DNA of 64,000 bases from Leishmania martiniquensis (lineage: Eukaryota; Euglenozoa; Kinetoplastea; Trypanosomatida; Trypanosomatidae). The DNA lies in NCBI RefSeq assembly GCF_017916325.1, contig NC_090159.1, positions 353,501 through 417,500 on the forward strand, given 5' to 3'. Made by a program: the position numbers and the translations under genes. The notes below the pieces were generated by a model that saw only the letters and a program-made list of their open reading frames with translations, searched no databases and was not told where the DNA came from. Positions 9,770 to 19,912 of the stretch are shown here, in pieces; within the stretch, counting starts at the first letter, position 1, and each line of letters begins with the position of its first letter.

Positions 9770-10471
9770 ACGGTGGGTGGTAAGAGAGGCGGAGACGCAC
9801 AAGGGCAGTGAGGGCGAAGGGGGAGAGGATAGGCCACGCGCACGCACGTCATGTGGAAATACGCGCAGTCTTACTGTTATGGCGAAGGGGGTGCTCATCC
9901 ACGCTTCGTGCACCTCGTCGCCAATTCGACTTCCCTTATTGCTGACCTTTTTTTGTCCACTCTTGACAACATCGGCGCTCATGCGGCGGACCACCATCGC
10001 CCTCTGCGCGGTGACATGCGGACGCTGGCGATGGGGGGGAAATGAGGGGCGTGGAGCGTGGAAGTAGCGGGAGGGAGGGTGCGGCGGCCCCAGTCCCTAC
10101 GCCGCATCGCATCCGCCGCCGCCACCGCCACCATCGCAATGGCCGCTGCAACTCGGGTAACTTCGCTCCTGTCCGCCCTTCTCGCACTCGCGTCTCTCCT
10201 CCATTCCCTAAGCGCTACACCTTTTTCTTTCCCGCGCCTCGAGAAGAGCGGCTACACCTGTCATCTCATTACCGCTGGCAACGGTCACACCACCGGTCGC
10301 CCCTCTCTCCCCTACCCGCACTCTACAAGTGCCTGAGAAAGCACCTCTACTTGTCACTGTACCAGAATCGCCGCCACCAACCCGCAAGACCGTTGCGTGC
10401 ACGCAGCCCGTCCATTCCGGTAGATTTGCTGCGCCATCAGCATCCTCTCGTCCTGTCTCGCCCTTCAACTC
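9770..10471 (+). other. Spacer between F-box/kelch and LC1 genes
   Basis: No convincing gene is present; the small ORFs have poor composition and change frame. Pyrimidine tracts at about 10195-10235 and 10300-10325, each followed by AG, and a third at about 10443-10470 immediately before the LC1 ATG are candidate processing signals. Confidence 0.5.
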
Positions 10472-11104
10472 ATGTCCTCTTCGACGAGCATCAAGGAGGC
10501 GATTGCGCGTTTCGAGGAGGGCGAGTACCGCCGGCGGCTCGCCGGGGTGCCGGAGGCGATGCAGGAAAGCATACCCCGAGTCGTGGCAGCGCAGGAGCAG
10601 AAGGTGCTGCTCATCGGCATGCTGCCACCCATTACCAAGATGGACAAGGAGATCGCGACGCTGAAAGAGTGCGTTCATCTTGGGCTGAGCACGAACGCCA
10701 TCGAGAAGATCGGTCCTGGCTTGAAGGACCTCAAGAACCTCAAGGTATTGTCGCTGGGACGCAACAACATCCGAAAGCTGGAGCAGCTCGACCTGCCGCA
10801 GCTCGAGCAGCTGTGGGCTTCATACAACAAGATCGACAAGTTGACCGGGCTTGACAAGCTGAAGGGCCTCCGGGTCCTGTATATGAGCAACAACCTCATC
10901 AATAGCTGGACGGAGATCGACCGACTGGCCAACCAGTGCCCCGAGCTGGTCGACGTCCTCTTCCTCAACAACCCCCTCTGCAACAGCGCAGCGAGCAACC
11001 AAGAGTACCGTTACATGATGCTGCAGCGCCTGCCAAAGCTGACCCGGCTGGACGGCGTGCCTGTGGACCCGGAGGAGAAGGAGGAGGCAGAGCGTCGTCG
11101 CTAA
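10472..11104 (+). CDS. LC1: Outer-arm dynein light chain 1 (LC1, leucine-rich repeat)
   Basis: This 210-residue protein matches axonemal dynein light chain 1 (DNAL1 type) in length and layout. LC1 binds the outer-arm dynein heavy chain motor region in the flagellum and regulates beating. A short helical N-terminus (SIKEAIARFEEG) precedes five to six SDS22-like repeats, for example CVHLGLSTNAIEKI, LKVLSLGRNNIRKL, LEQLWASYNKIDKL and LRVLYMSNNLINSW. The capping region has the LC1-typical ELVDVLFLNNPL, then YRYMMLQRLPKLTRLDG. The end, with a Glu/Arg-rich tail, also fits the family. The ATG at 10472 gives the usual LC1 N-terminus. This is a short, compact gene without the disordered insertions of its neighbours, as expected for a conserved axonemal component. 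Confidence 0.93.
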   Translation: MSSSTSIKEAIARFEEGEYRRRLAGVPEAMQESIPRVVAAQEQKVLLIGMLPPITKMDKEIATLKECVHLGLSTNAIEKIGPGLKDLKNLKVLSLGRNNIRKLEQLDLPQLEQLWASYNKIDKLTGLDKLKGLRVLYMSNNLINSWTEIDRLANQCPELVDVLFLNNPLCNSAASNQEYRYMMLQRLPKLTRLDGVPVDPEEKEEAERRR

Positions 11105-11452
11105 ATCAGAGCAAAACGGAAACATCAGCGCTGCAGATGCCTCCATGCTTGCGTGTAATTGTGTGTGTGTGTGTGTGACACAGCGCGAGGTCATCTCCTC
11201 CCCCTCGGTTGCAGCGGTCCTGTTCACGCCGGCCTGCGATGTCGATGTACGATAACTGAAAATCAGAGGAGGGGGAGAGGAGAGGTCCGGAAACGGAAGG
11301 ATTGTCTGTCTGTGTGTATGTGTGTGTGTGTGCAAGCACAGGAGAGAGGGGTGGGGGTGGCGGAGGAAGACGGTCACTCACCACCGCCCCCATCTCAGCC
11401 AGAGAGGGGGGGTACGAGCTGACAGAAGGGTGTTAGGAAGCCGCGGCGTGGA

Positions 11453-11471
11453 GGGAGGGGAAGGGAGGGGG
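11453..11471 (+). repeat. G-rich tract, potential G-quadruplex
   Basis: Four runs of three or more G separated by one or two A bases (GGGAGGGGAAGGGAGGGGG) meet the simple pattern for an intramolecular G-quadruplex on the + strand, and therefore in the transcript. It lies 34 bases before the TA repeat. Confidence 0.5.
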
Positions 11472-11504
11472 CGAGCGTTGACGCATCCGCGGTCCTCCTC
11501 TGGC

Positions 11505-11533
11505 GTATATATACATACATTATATATATATAC
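11505..11533. repeat. TA-rich dinucleotide island
   Basis: An alternating TA stretch interrupted by two CATA units stands out from the GC-rich surroundings. A closely similar stretch occurs at 40203-40224; these are the only two such tracts noticed in the window. Confidence 0.85.
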
Positions 11534-12188
11534 GTAGAGAGAGAAACGCGGAGCAGCGCCAGCGAACGCACAGGCCTCGGTCGACCACCACCGCCAAGCC
11601 CTCTCTCTCTCCACAGACTTCGTCTTTTCTTCGTGCCACGTCATCGTTTCCATTGCCGACCTACCGCCCCCCTCCCTCCCAGCGTCATGTATAGTCAGTC
11701 ATAGAACAGCGTAGAGCCGTCCTCCCTGCCACTCTCCGGAAGCGGGCACGCCGAGGCAGCGGGTTGGAAAAGGGAATAGGGCGGACAACACACCCACACA
11801 CACAGACTCATCCGACGGCCATGTTCGTCGTACCTGCAGCATCCCTGTCTGTATGCAGAGGAAAAGGGAAGCAGCCCCCCTCCCCCTTGCGAGCTGCGCC
11901 AGTATCGCCTCCCCACTCGAGAGGGCACATTCTTGCTGCTTGTCAGATCGAGCGTCGGCTGCGGAAGCTGTAGGCTCCACTGCGGACCCCACTTACCCGC
12001 GCCCCTCCGCCCACCAACGCAACACACAGCATCGCTGTTACTCATCGCCCCCCTCCCTTCGTCTTCCCCTCTTCAACGCGGATGCGATACATCGAGAGGG
12101 CGTTCTGAGACGTCAGCACAGCTACGCGGCGGGAGAAACGGGCGCGCGCCGTCATCTGTGTCCTCTTTGTCGCCCTTCTGTCGCTCTC

Positions 12189-15100
12189 ATGATGGCCGCA
12201 CTGCACTCCCCCGCTGGGCGCCTCTGCAGCGTTCGCGCCCCTCTTTCCGATGCGGCCTTCACCTCTCGCGTGGACTATGCAGACACCTACGCTATCCCAG
12301 CCGCATCCGCCCCAGCCACTGCCATCATCGATGTGGCGCCGGCCGCCGACGGCAACGCTTGTCTCTCCGTGGCTGCTGCTCACGCGGCCGGCCCGCGACG
12401 CAGGCCTGCCGTCTTCCCCGCCCATAGCAGCAACGGTAGCAGAGACCGCGCTCAGCCCTGGACTAGATACGGCTCCCCTCGCATGGCGGAATCCGTCCTG
12501 CGGTACACGGGAAGTCGAGCAACGGCAGTGGCGCCGGCCGCCGATTGCCAAAGCGCCAGCCACGGGTGACGTCGCCGTCTCTGCTGCTGCTGCCCGAGCT
12601 ACACTCGCGCGAAGCAGTCGGCTAAAGTCACTCTCATCGGCTCTGTAGGCGAAACTGGAGAGGCATCGACGGCGCAGCGAGAGACGAGAGGAAATGCGTT
12701 GGCGGTCGCTGCACATCAGCACGCGCTGTCGTCGCTGTTTTCAATGTCCCCGCTGCGGAGGCCACGGCCAGGCTCCCTTTTCTGGCGCGGCGGTCATCAG
12801 TGATAAATGCGTCTTCACAAGAGCGGCATCGTCATCGCTGCCTCTTACTGCCGCTACCCTGCTCAGCAGCACACATTCCGTCAGCGCGCTCGACATACAG
12901 CTCACCTCCGACATGCCGTACTACGCTGTCTGCGCGTGCGGCCAGTGGCACAGCTGCCAGGCCTTCCCCACAATGGAGGAGCTCCTCGCCTATTTGGATG
13001 CGGTACTGGAAGATGAGAAGGCAGAGGCGCTGCGAGAGCACCGGGAAGTGCAGCGAAGAATCCATACCGCCGCAGCACCCTGGAGGAGGGATCGCAGCAG
13101 CTGCCTAACAGCATTGTCGGCACACAAACCCTTCTAAACCGTCACCCTGCCTTCGCCCTAGAGCAGCTGTGAAACCACGAGCAGCAGCGCAGGGAGGCTG
13201 CGTGCGCAGCACCGCTTCTTGGTGTGAGGCAAGTGGCGCCACAAAGGATTCAGGTAGCGGACTTGGCCTCTGAAGCCGCGGCTCGGCTGCAGGCAGCGCG
13301 GACGGGAGAGGTGCAGGAGAGGGTACCACGCAGCACGTTGGCACCTGCACACTGCCTGCCTGCACCCGTCCCCATCACCGCCAGCAGCCCCAACCGCGAT
13401 GTCGAGGTCAGCATGATTGTGCGTACACAGCAGCGCTATCTGGGACTGCCGGCAGAGGCCGTGGACACTTGGCATCAGACCATACAGGCGTGGACGCGGC
13501 GCTTTCAGCCAGCGGCGGCGGCGGCGGCCACCTCTGCCACGGCAGCGGCCTCGCCGTTCGCCTCATCACTACCTCGGATCGAAACTTGCGCGATGAGGCG
13601 CGAAGACGTGACGAAGCAAAGGTGCGATGCACCAGTGCCATCTGCGACAGCTACCGCTGAAGCGGCAGTGTCAGGGGCGGCACCCGCAGCAGCGACCATG
13701 CGCAGCACATCCACTCTTCTGCACACGCCAGCATCCGCCTATCTACACTCCATACTGTCGCGCGAGCAAGACCGGCCCCTGGGCCTCCCGGCGTACTTTA
13801 TCCCTCGAGTGCGCAAGGAGCTCCTCACTGCGCTTGTGTGGTGGCTGCCGCCGGCGTCCGCTGCCGAAAGCCTATCTGCAACGGAGCAGTCCTGTCCGTG
13901 TACACGTCTCGTTCTTCTCGATCGATCAGCTTTGTCGGATGAAGAGGTGCGGCAGGTGTGCAAAAACTGGGCAGATCAGCGCGCGGCGCAGATAGAGCGG
14001 CACGAGCAGAAGCGCCGCAGCAATCTGGAGCAGCACAATATCGCTGTGACCGCCACTGCTGCAGGGAAAGAGCGCGACGACGGCGACGGGGACTTCGACG
14101 AAGAGGCCCAGCTGGACGACCATGATGAAGGCATGGAACGCCACAAAGGCGGGGCCTCGCAAGGCTCGACGCACCTGGCAGCGCCTCAGCACCCACCGCC
14201 ACAGCAGCGACAGCGGAAAGGGGGGCGGCCGCACTACCGCCGCCGTTGTTCCTCGACGTCACGGACTTTGCCGCGTTAAGCTGCCTGCCCTTCCTAGAGT
14301 ACGGGCCTAGTGGTGTCGGTAGCGGCGAGGGCAACGCATGCCTGTGCGAAAGGAAGTTTCGCCTCGCCAACTTGAACGTGGTGCATGAGGTCTATCTGGC
14401 AAAGCTGGAGGTCTTGTGAACTCTGACGGCGCCTTCGAGCGTTGCCGACGTTCAACGTGTGCGCGGTCCGCCCTCCCCTTGCCACTGCCGCTCGGGTTAC
14501 AATGCGGCTTTCCTCAGTGTTGGTGACGGCTATAGAGCTTCCTCTGGTCCTAACTCCCCGGTGCTCCCAAGCAGAGCGTACTGCTGCCTTTGCGGCAGGA
14601 CTGCGAGGCGGAGGCAGCTCCCATGTTGCTGGGGAGGGCGCTCTGCCACCCCTTGCCACCACCTCGACCCTCACAATGGGCAACACCACTCAGCCCATCC
14701 GCGTGCCAGAGCTGCTCATCATTCTGCGTGGCACATCTGCAGCACAGGCCGCCATGACTTCATCGGCCATGCCGACTCCTCTGCGCTGCGTGGCCCTGGG
14801 GGTGGAGGTGCTGACTGCACTTGATGTCGGCGAAGCGCGCACGCAATATCACTCGGTGCGCTTCGGGATAGCCCCTCACATTCGGCTCGTGATGGCCTCA
14901 GTGTCCATTGGGGTGCTCATAGAAGGAGTGTCCAAGGAGGAGGGGGGCCGTCTGCACGCATGCAGTGGTGTGGAGATGCGACGTTTTACGCCGGTGCCAC
15001 ACCAAGGGTGTTATCTCGCGGCCTCACGCTCTCGCCTGCGGTTGATGCGCAGGACGGATGCACCCTCACCCGTGGCGTGTGATCGGCCCCCTCCCCATTG

Positions 15101-15359
15101 CCGTCCTCCTTATGGGGGGATAAACTTTTCGCACCACTGTGCTGTTCGTGTACACCGAATCACCTCGTCCATGCGCATGCTCACGTCCATCGATGAAGGT
15201 GCGCATTTTTCTGAAAAGCGCGCAGTTGGCGCAAACAAAGAGTGCGCGCACGCAGCGATGCACTTCAACCGGAATCAACGGCAACTGCAGCGACTGCCAC
15301 GTTGCCGTTGTCGTGTGTGCGTGCGGACGAGCGCTCTCTCTCTCTCTTTTCCCCTTTAA
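12189..15359 (+). pseudogene. Frame-disrupted dynactin p62 (DCTN4)-like gene
   Basis: No single long ORF exists, yet coding-like segments follow one another in changing frames. Frame a: 12189-12569. Frame b: about 12570-13137. Frame a: about 13090-14279, with a TGA at 13170. Frame c: about 14249-14415. Frame a again: about 14420-15359. In frame b, Cys codons at 12727, 12736, 12745 and 12754 spell TRCRRCFQCPRC. That matches the p62 zinc segment RC-x2-CF-x-CP-x-C. It is followed at 12919 by YYAVCACGQWHS, like the YYL-x-C-x-x-C-x-W-x-S element of the same family. In frame a, LPTFNVCAVRPPL and the following beta-like residues resemble the p62 YIPEVRI region. p62 is a dynactin shoulder subunit that helps cytoplasmic dynein bind cargo. 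Either the gene has decayed or the assembly contains several indels. Both ends are approximate; the last 250 bases look weakly coding. Confidence 0.6.
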
Positions 15360-15940
15360 GAGGCGTAGGCGGTGCGCCGCGATCGGATGGAGAAGAGGGG
15401 ATAGGGGGGTGCGTAGCCGCAGCAGAGCCAACGACATCTCCTCTTCTTCCCCCGGCCTGTATGCTCTGTTCCGTTGCCTCGCGCTCTCTTTCGGTCGCCC
15501 CTCCCCCGCCTCTTCGCACTAACCGTATGCACCCCTACCTTCTCTTCGCCGTCGGTGTCTCCAGGGCTCGCCTCGCCCATCCGACCCTCCTTCGTCTCTC
15601 CAAAGAATGAAACCGGCGCCCCCAACGCACATGTGGCACGGCGCCCTTGTCTGTGCACAGGCGCGGAGCGTACAGACGCGTAGCGATAGGCTCCTGCACC
15701 AACAAGACACCCCAACTCTCTGCCAGTGTAGACTCGGCGTAAGCGGGACGAACCTCTGCACCGCACAGGCGTTGGATCGCTTGAGCCGAGCAGGCCGACT
15801 CGCCCATGACCTCTCCGTGCCACTCTCACCCTTCCCCTCCCCGTACTCTCCGCTCTCCCTCACACGCTCGGGAAGGCCTCGAAGGATTCGCACACACGGC
15901 GAGAAGCATCGGGAACTGTCTTGCCCACGCACACGAGCGC
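15360..15940 (+). other. Spacer before the SNF2 ATPase gene
   Basis: No gene is seen. A pyrimidine tract at 15826-15865 followed by AG at 15874-15875 precedes the ATG at 15941 and is the likely acceptor. The downstream ORF is open from an ATG at 15806, but that start lies upstream of this acceptor. Confidence 0.55.
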
Positions 15941-18900
15941 ATGGCGGATGGCGGCGAGGAAGTGTTCTTCATTGCCTCCTCGTCCTCCAGCGACGACGAA
16001 GGCGGCATCCAGCGGGGCACCGGCATCGTTCACCGCTCGCACCACTCTTCGGTCGGTGACGGGGGTCCCCCTCAAGGGAACCACTACCTGAGGGGCAGTG
16101 CGGATGGAGGGGCAGTGCGAAATGTACGTGAGCCGAGCCCTGCTTCGCCAACGATGGAGGCCGTTCTTTACGGGCTTGCGCCACCACAGGCGCGGCCGAA
16201 TCCTCCGTCAGCGTCGAGACCGGCGCCTCGCTTCGATGCGGCCTCAGCGCTGCAGAGGACTGCCACGGGCGCGCCGGTGGAAAACGCTGGTGCAGAGCAG
16301 AAAGGCGAGGGGGCCGTCTTTCACGCCGGTGGCTCCCCGTGTGCGATGCCGGCGAAGCAGTCAGCGCCGCCGCCTCACACCCTGGCTGAGCTGCGCAGTA
16401 TGACCTCTTCAGAGGTGCGAGAAGTGCTGGAGCGCTTCTTTGTGCTCAAAGACGCGCATGTGAAGCGCTTCAAGTCTGTGGAAGTGGCGCTGCTAGGTGG
16501 GGCCCCCGCCACACACGAGGACGATGCAGCAGCAGTGGGGTCGGCGGTAGGCGTGGGCGTGGCTGTCCGGGAAAGAGACAGTGTAGCGACTTCTCGGCCC
16601 TCGAAAGAAGAAGCGATAGCGCGTGACCGGTGCAGGCGACTCGTGAACGTGAGCAACTGGGACGCTGCAGTCGATGGCTACGACCAGTGGGATGTACTGC
16701 TGCCCTCGGCGCTCCTGCGCGACTGCGTCGTTGCGCCTACTAGCGCGGTAGCAGGGCAGGCTTCCACTACGACAGCGGCGTCTTCAGGGCAAGGGGCGTC
16801 CCCCACCGCGGCTCCCCCGCGCACTCGTAGCACACTGCGTCCCCATCAAGTCGAGGGCATCCGATTTTTGTGGAGTGTGCTGGTGGAGGGGCCTGTGGGG
16901 CAGGTGCCCGCCGTGGGGTGCATTCTTGCGCACACGATGGGGCTGGGAAAGACGGCACAGGTTATTGTCTTCCTCCATCTCTTCATGGCCTCCTTCGCGC
17001 GGGATGGTGAGAGGATGGCGCCGCCATTAAGGAGGCGTAGCGGCGTGAAGGGCGCCCTTCACGCCGGGACCACAGACGCGACGACCGCGTCGTCGTCCGC
17101 CTCGTCGTCGGGGTGCCGTACACGCGTGCTCATCGTCGTCCCCAAGTCGACCCAATCGGGTTGGAAGAAAGAGTTTTGCGCGTGGTCAGAGTTCTTTCCG
17201 GAAGAGCACCGCTTGCGCCCCATCTCCCTCAGTGAGGGGCTTCCAGTGCGCCAGCGGGTCAGCGCCTTCCACGCGTGGCGTCGCGACGGCGGCATACTGC
17301 TCATCGGCTACGAAGCCCTTGTGCGTCTTCTGCGCCTTGTCGAGGGCGACAGCGTGCTGCAGCCTCACCCGCGCGCCGACGGAGATGCCGGCGGAAACGG
17401 CGCCGCTCAGTGGCCACGGCACCCTTCTGATTGGCAGGGGCGCCCCACGACGTCATGGGCGAAGCAGCGCCGCAACGACGACGGCGGCATGGTTTTTGGT
17501 GGCGTCGCCGACCCCTTCACCGAGCTCGTCGTCTGTGATGAAGCCCACAGGCTAAAGTCCGCGCACCTAAGCGTCGTCACGGCACTCCGCGGGCTTCACC
17601 CGCTGCGCCGCCTCCTCCTAACGGGTACGCCGCTGCAAAACCACCTGCGGGAGTACTGGGCCATGATGGACCTCTGCGTGCACAAATACTTCAGCCGCAA
17701 GCGCTTCCAGGAATACTTTATTCAGCCCATTGAGGCCTCAGCGAGCACGCGCGCCTCTGAGCAGGAGGTAGATTTGGCGCGCAAGAAGACATTCACACTG
17801 ATCAACGAGGTACGCCACTTTGTGCAGCGTGTCGACAGCACACCGCTGCGAACGGAGCTGCCACCGCTACACGAGTACATTGTCGTCGTGCCGCTGTCGC
17901 CCTTGCAGAAGGAGCTGTACCTGCGTTTTATCCACATTCTGCAGAACGATGGCACCCAAGCGGTTGAGTTCCTGCCAGCCGTGTCCTACTCGGGCAAGAT
18001 CGCGGCGCACCCGCAGTTGCTGTTTCAGATGCGCGACCGGGTCAGGGCGGGAGAGAACAGGACCACAGCATCCGCGGCAGGCGGTAAGGGAACAGCCGGT
18101 CGTGACGGACGTGCGGCCCAGCTCGCTGTGCGCGGCCGCCGCAACTACCGGGGAGCCATTGTAACCGCAGAAGCCCTGCGCTCTCCTCCGCAGAAGCGCC
18201 AGCACCAAGAGAAGAAGCCGATGAAGGACTCAGCCGAGAATGTCGCGGGTGACGACAACGGCGACACTCGTGGTGGTGGAGAGGAGGAGCCCGTCGTGAT
18301 CATCGACTCGGATACGAATTCAACCTCGGTCCCCAGCAGCGACGACAGTGAGGACGAGGAGCACGCGTTTTCCCGCGCAATGAAACAGTCCTTCTCCAGT
18401 GTGCGCCCCGCTGCCTCACTCACATACGAGGAGCTTTGCGTCCCGCCCTCACCGAACTACATCCCACTCCTAGAGGACGGCGTGAAGTTGCTGGTCGCCA
18501 TAAAGCTCGTCGCGGCTGCCGTTGCGCGGGGTGAAAAGGCTCTTCTGTTCAGTCTTTCAACGCAGCTACTGACGCTTCTGGAGGGCATGATCGCGAATGT
18601 GAACGAGGAGTGGCGCAGGCCGGGTGCGACGTCACAGCAGCATCACCCACAGCTGTCGCGGCCGATCCGCTATTGCCGTCTGGATGGCACCCACACCGCG
18701 GCGCAGCGGGCGGCGTTGCTTGACGAGTTCGACCGGCCCGATGGCCCGGACCTCTTTTTGCTCAGCACTAAGGCCGGAGGTGTTGGCACCACCATCACGG
18801 CCGCCACGCGCGTCATCCTCGTTGACACGAGCTTCAACCCAGCCGACGACCAACAGGCCATTGGCCGGGCCTACCGATATGGGCAGACTCGTCCTGTGTA

Positions 18901-19912
18901 TGTTTACCGACTCATATGCTACCCGACGCTAGAGTACAGCATCTTTCTGCAGAAGCTGGCGAAGGAGTGGCTGTTCAAGACGGTGATCGAGGAGTCGTCG
19001 GTCAAGCGCGATGGGCTGTCTGGCATGCATCTCCGCGAGCTCTTCTCCCTCCTCACGAAGGCAGCCAAGGTGCTCGAAAGGCCTCTCTCCGCGACGCGGG
19101 CGCAGGCGCGTTCGACGCAAGAGGTGCTGAACGAGGACCCGATGCTCGCTGTCGCGCAGGCAGAGCTGCTCTACGCGCAACGGTACCAAGTATTTCTGGA
19201 GCACGACATGGACGACCAGTACGGCGCTGCTGAGGAGGCCTTCTACCACGACTACTGCCGCAGTCGGCTGTTCGACTTGGCTGACGACGACACCGAGAGG
19301 CGGCATGCGGTGGAGCTGCAACAGCGGCGGCAGCAGCGGATAGACGAGGCGGCCCAGCTGCAAGTGCAGTCGAAGACGCTGATTAGCATGGTGGATGACC
19401 TCATCCGGTCAAGGGCCGGGGCAGACGCGCAACTGACGCGCCTTCTGACGGCGATGGGGTTGCACGTGGACCCGGTTACCGGCCGCGTGCAGTCGAGGAG
19501 GAGCGGCTCCCATCCAGGAGGCCCCAGCAGCAACAGTGACGACCGGTCTCACGTTGCTGCCCCACCGCAGCTTGGGGACCGTGGTGAGCGCCTTGCGCCG
19601 TCACCTGTGCAGCTTGTCGGCGGCGCAGACACCCACCTGGTGAGCCGAGGATCGAATCGCGGCGGGGGCGGCAACGCCGAGCACAGCACGCCGCAGACGG
19701 CAGCGCTGCTGCTGCTGGAGGATTCGGATGAGGACACACGCGATGCCCTCTCTCCGCCTCGCGCACGCCAAGCGCCGACAAGCGCCGCCCTCTCCGCCAA
19801 AGCGAGGGGCGACCGCATCTCCGCCACTCTTGCACGTGAGCCGTACGCACCCTATCGCCCCGGCAGCTCCCCCGCACACGCTGTCGATGTCGACAGCGAC
19901 GAATCGCCGTAG
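15941..19912 (+). CDS. ATRX-like SNF2-family chromatin remodelling ATPase
   Basis: The 1323-residue protein is a nuclear SNF2 ATPase expected to translocate on DNA and remodel nucleosomes or displace proteins. Lobe 1 begins with RPHQVEGIRFLWSVL and motif I within GCILAHTMGLGKTAQV (MGLGKT from residue 333). The LAH-x-MGLGKT form is characteristic of the ATRX/ARIP4 branch. Motif II is DEAH (533-536), and motif III follows as LLTGTPLQNHLREYW. Lobe 2 has FLLSTKAGGVGTTI, then VILVDTSFNPADDQQAIGRAYRYGQ (about 950-983), then VYVYRLI, again ATRX-like. A roughly 130-residue acidic, low-complexity insertion (about 700-830) separates the lobes. Disordered N- and C-terminal regions flank the motor. I see no ADD zinc finger of animal ATRX and no thymidine-hydroxylase domain as in JBP2. 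The start at 15941 follows a splice-like AG. Confidence 0.85.
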   Translation: MADGGEEVFFIASSSSSDDEGGIQRGTGIVHRSHHSSVGDGGPPQGNHYLRGSADGGAVRNVREPSPASPTMEAVLYGLAPPQARPNPPSASRPAPRFDAASALQRTATGAPVENAGAEQKGEGAVFHAGGSPCAMPAKQSAPPPHTLAELRSMTSSEVREVLERFFVLKDAHVKRFKSVEVALLGGAPATHEDDAAAVGSAVGVGVAVRERDSVATSRPSKEEAIARDRCRRLVNVSNWDAAVDGYDQWDVLLPSALLRDCVVAPTSAVAGQASTTTAASSGQGASPTAAPPRTRSTLRPHQVEGIRFLWSVLVEGPVGQVPAVGCILAHTMGLGKTAQVIVFLHLFMASFARDGERMAPPLRRRSGVKGALHAGTTDATTASSSASSSGCRTRVLIVVPKSTQSGWKKEFCAWSEFFPEEHRLRPISLSEGLPVRQRVSAFHAWRRDGGILLIGYEALVRLLRLVEGDSVLQPHPRADGDAGGNGAAQWPRHPSDWQGRPTTSWAKQRRNDDGGMVFGGVADPFTELVVCDEAHRLKSAHLSVVTALRGLHPLRRLLLTGTPLQNHLREYWAMMDLCVHKYFSRKRFQEYFIQPIEASASTRASEQEVDLARKKTFTLINEVRHFVQRVDSTPLRTELPPLHEYIVVVPLSPLQKELYLRFIHILQNDGTQAVEFLPAVSYSGKIAAHPQLLFQMRDRVRAGENRTTASAAGGKGTAGRDGRAAQLAVRGRRNYRGAIVTAEALRSPPQKRQHQEKKPMKDSAENVAGDDNGDTRGGGEEEPVVIIDSDTNSTSVPSSDDSEDEEHAFSRAMKQSFSSVRPAASLTYEELCVPPSPNYIPLLEDGVKLLVAIKLVAAAVARGEKALLFSLSTQLLTLLEGMIANVNEEWRRPGATSQQHHPQLSRPIRYCRLDGTHTAAQRAALLDEFDRPDGPDLFLLSTKAGGVGTTITAATRVILVDTSFNPADDQQAIGRAYRYGQTRPVYVYRLICYPTLEYSIFLQKLAKEWLFKTVIEESSVKRDGLSGMHLRELFSLLTKAAKVLERPLSATRAQARSTQEVLNEDPMLAVAQAELLYAQRYQVFLEHDMDDQYGAAEEAFYHDYCRSRLFDLADDDTERRHAVELQQRRQQRIDEAAQLQVQSKTLISMVDDLIRSRAGADAQLTRLLTAMGLHVDPVTGRVQSRRSGSHPGGPSSNSDDRSHVAAPPQLGDRGERLAPSPVQLVGGADTHLVSRGSNRGGGGNAEHSTPQTAALLLLEDSDEDTRDALSPPRARQAPTSAALSAKARGDRISATLAREPYAPYRPGSSPAHAVDVDSDESP

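Larger units (their letters stand above)
11105..12188 (+). other. Spacer with GT repeats, G-rich run and TA island
   Basis: This 1.1 kb interval holds a GT repeat (11161-11178), a second GT-rich run (about 11308-11333), a G-rich tract with four GGG runs (11453-11471) and a TA repeat (11505-11533). CT-rich sequence near 11595-11625 and 11665-11685 could serve splicing. No conserved coding frame is visible before about 12189. Confidence 0.55.

Noticed and set aside
15806..15940. Longer start for the SNF2 ATPase
   Set aside because: The extension encodes Pro/Ser/Arg-rich sequence across a pyrimidine tract and acceptor AG (15874-15875); the ATG at 15941 gives a cleaner acidic N-terminus.
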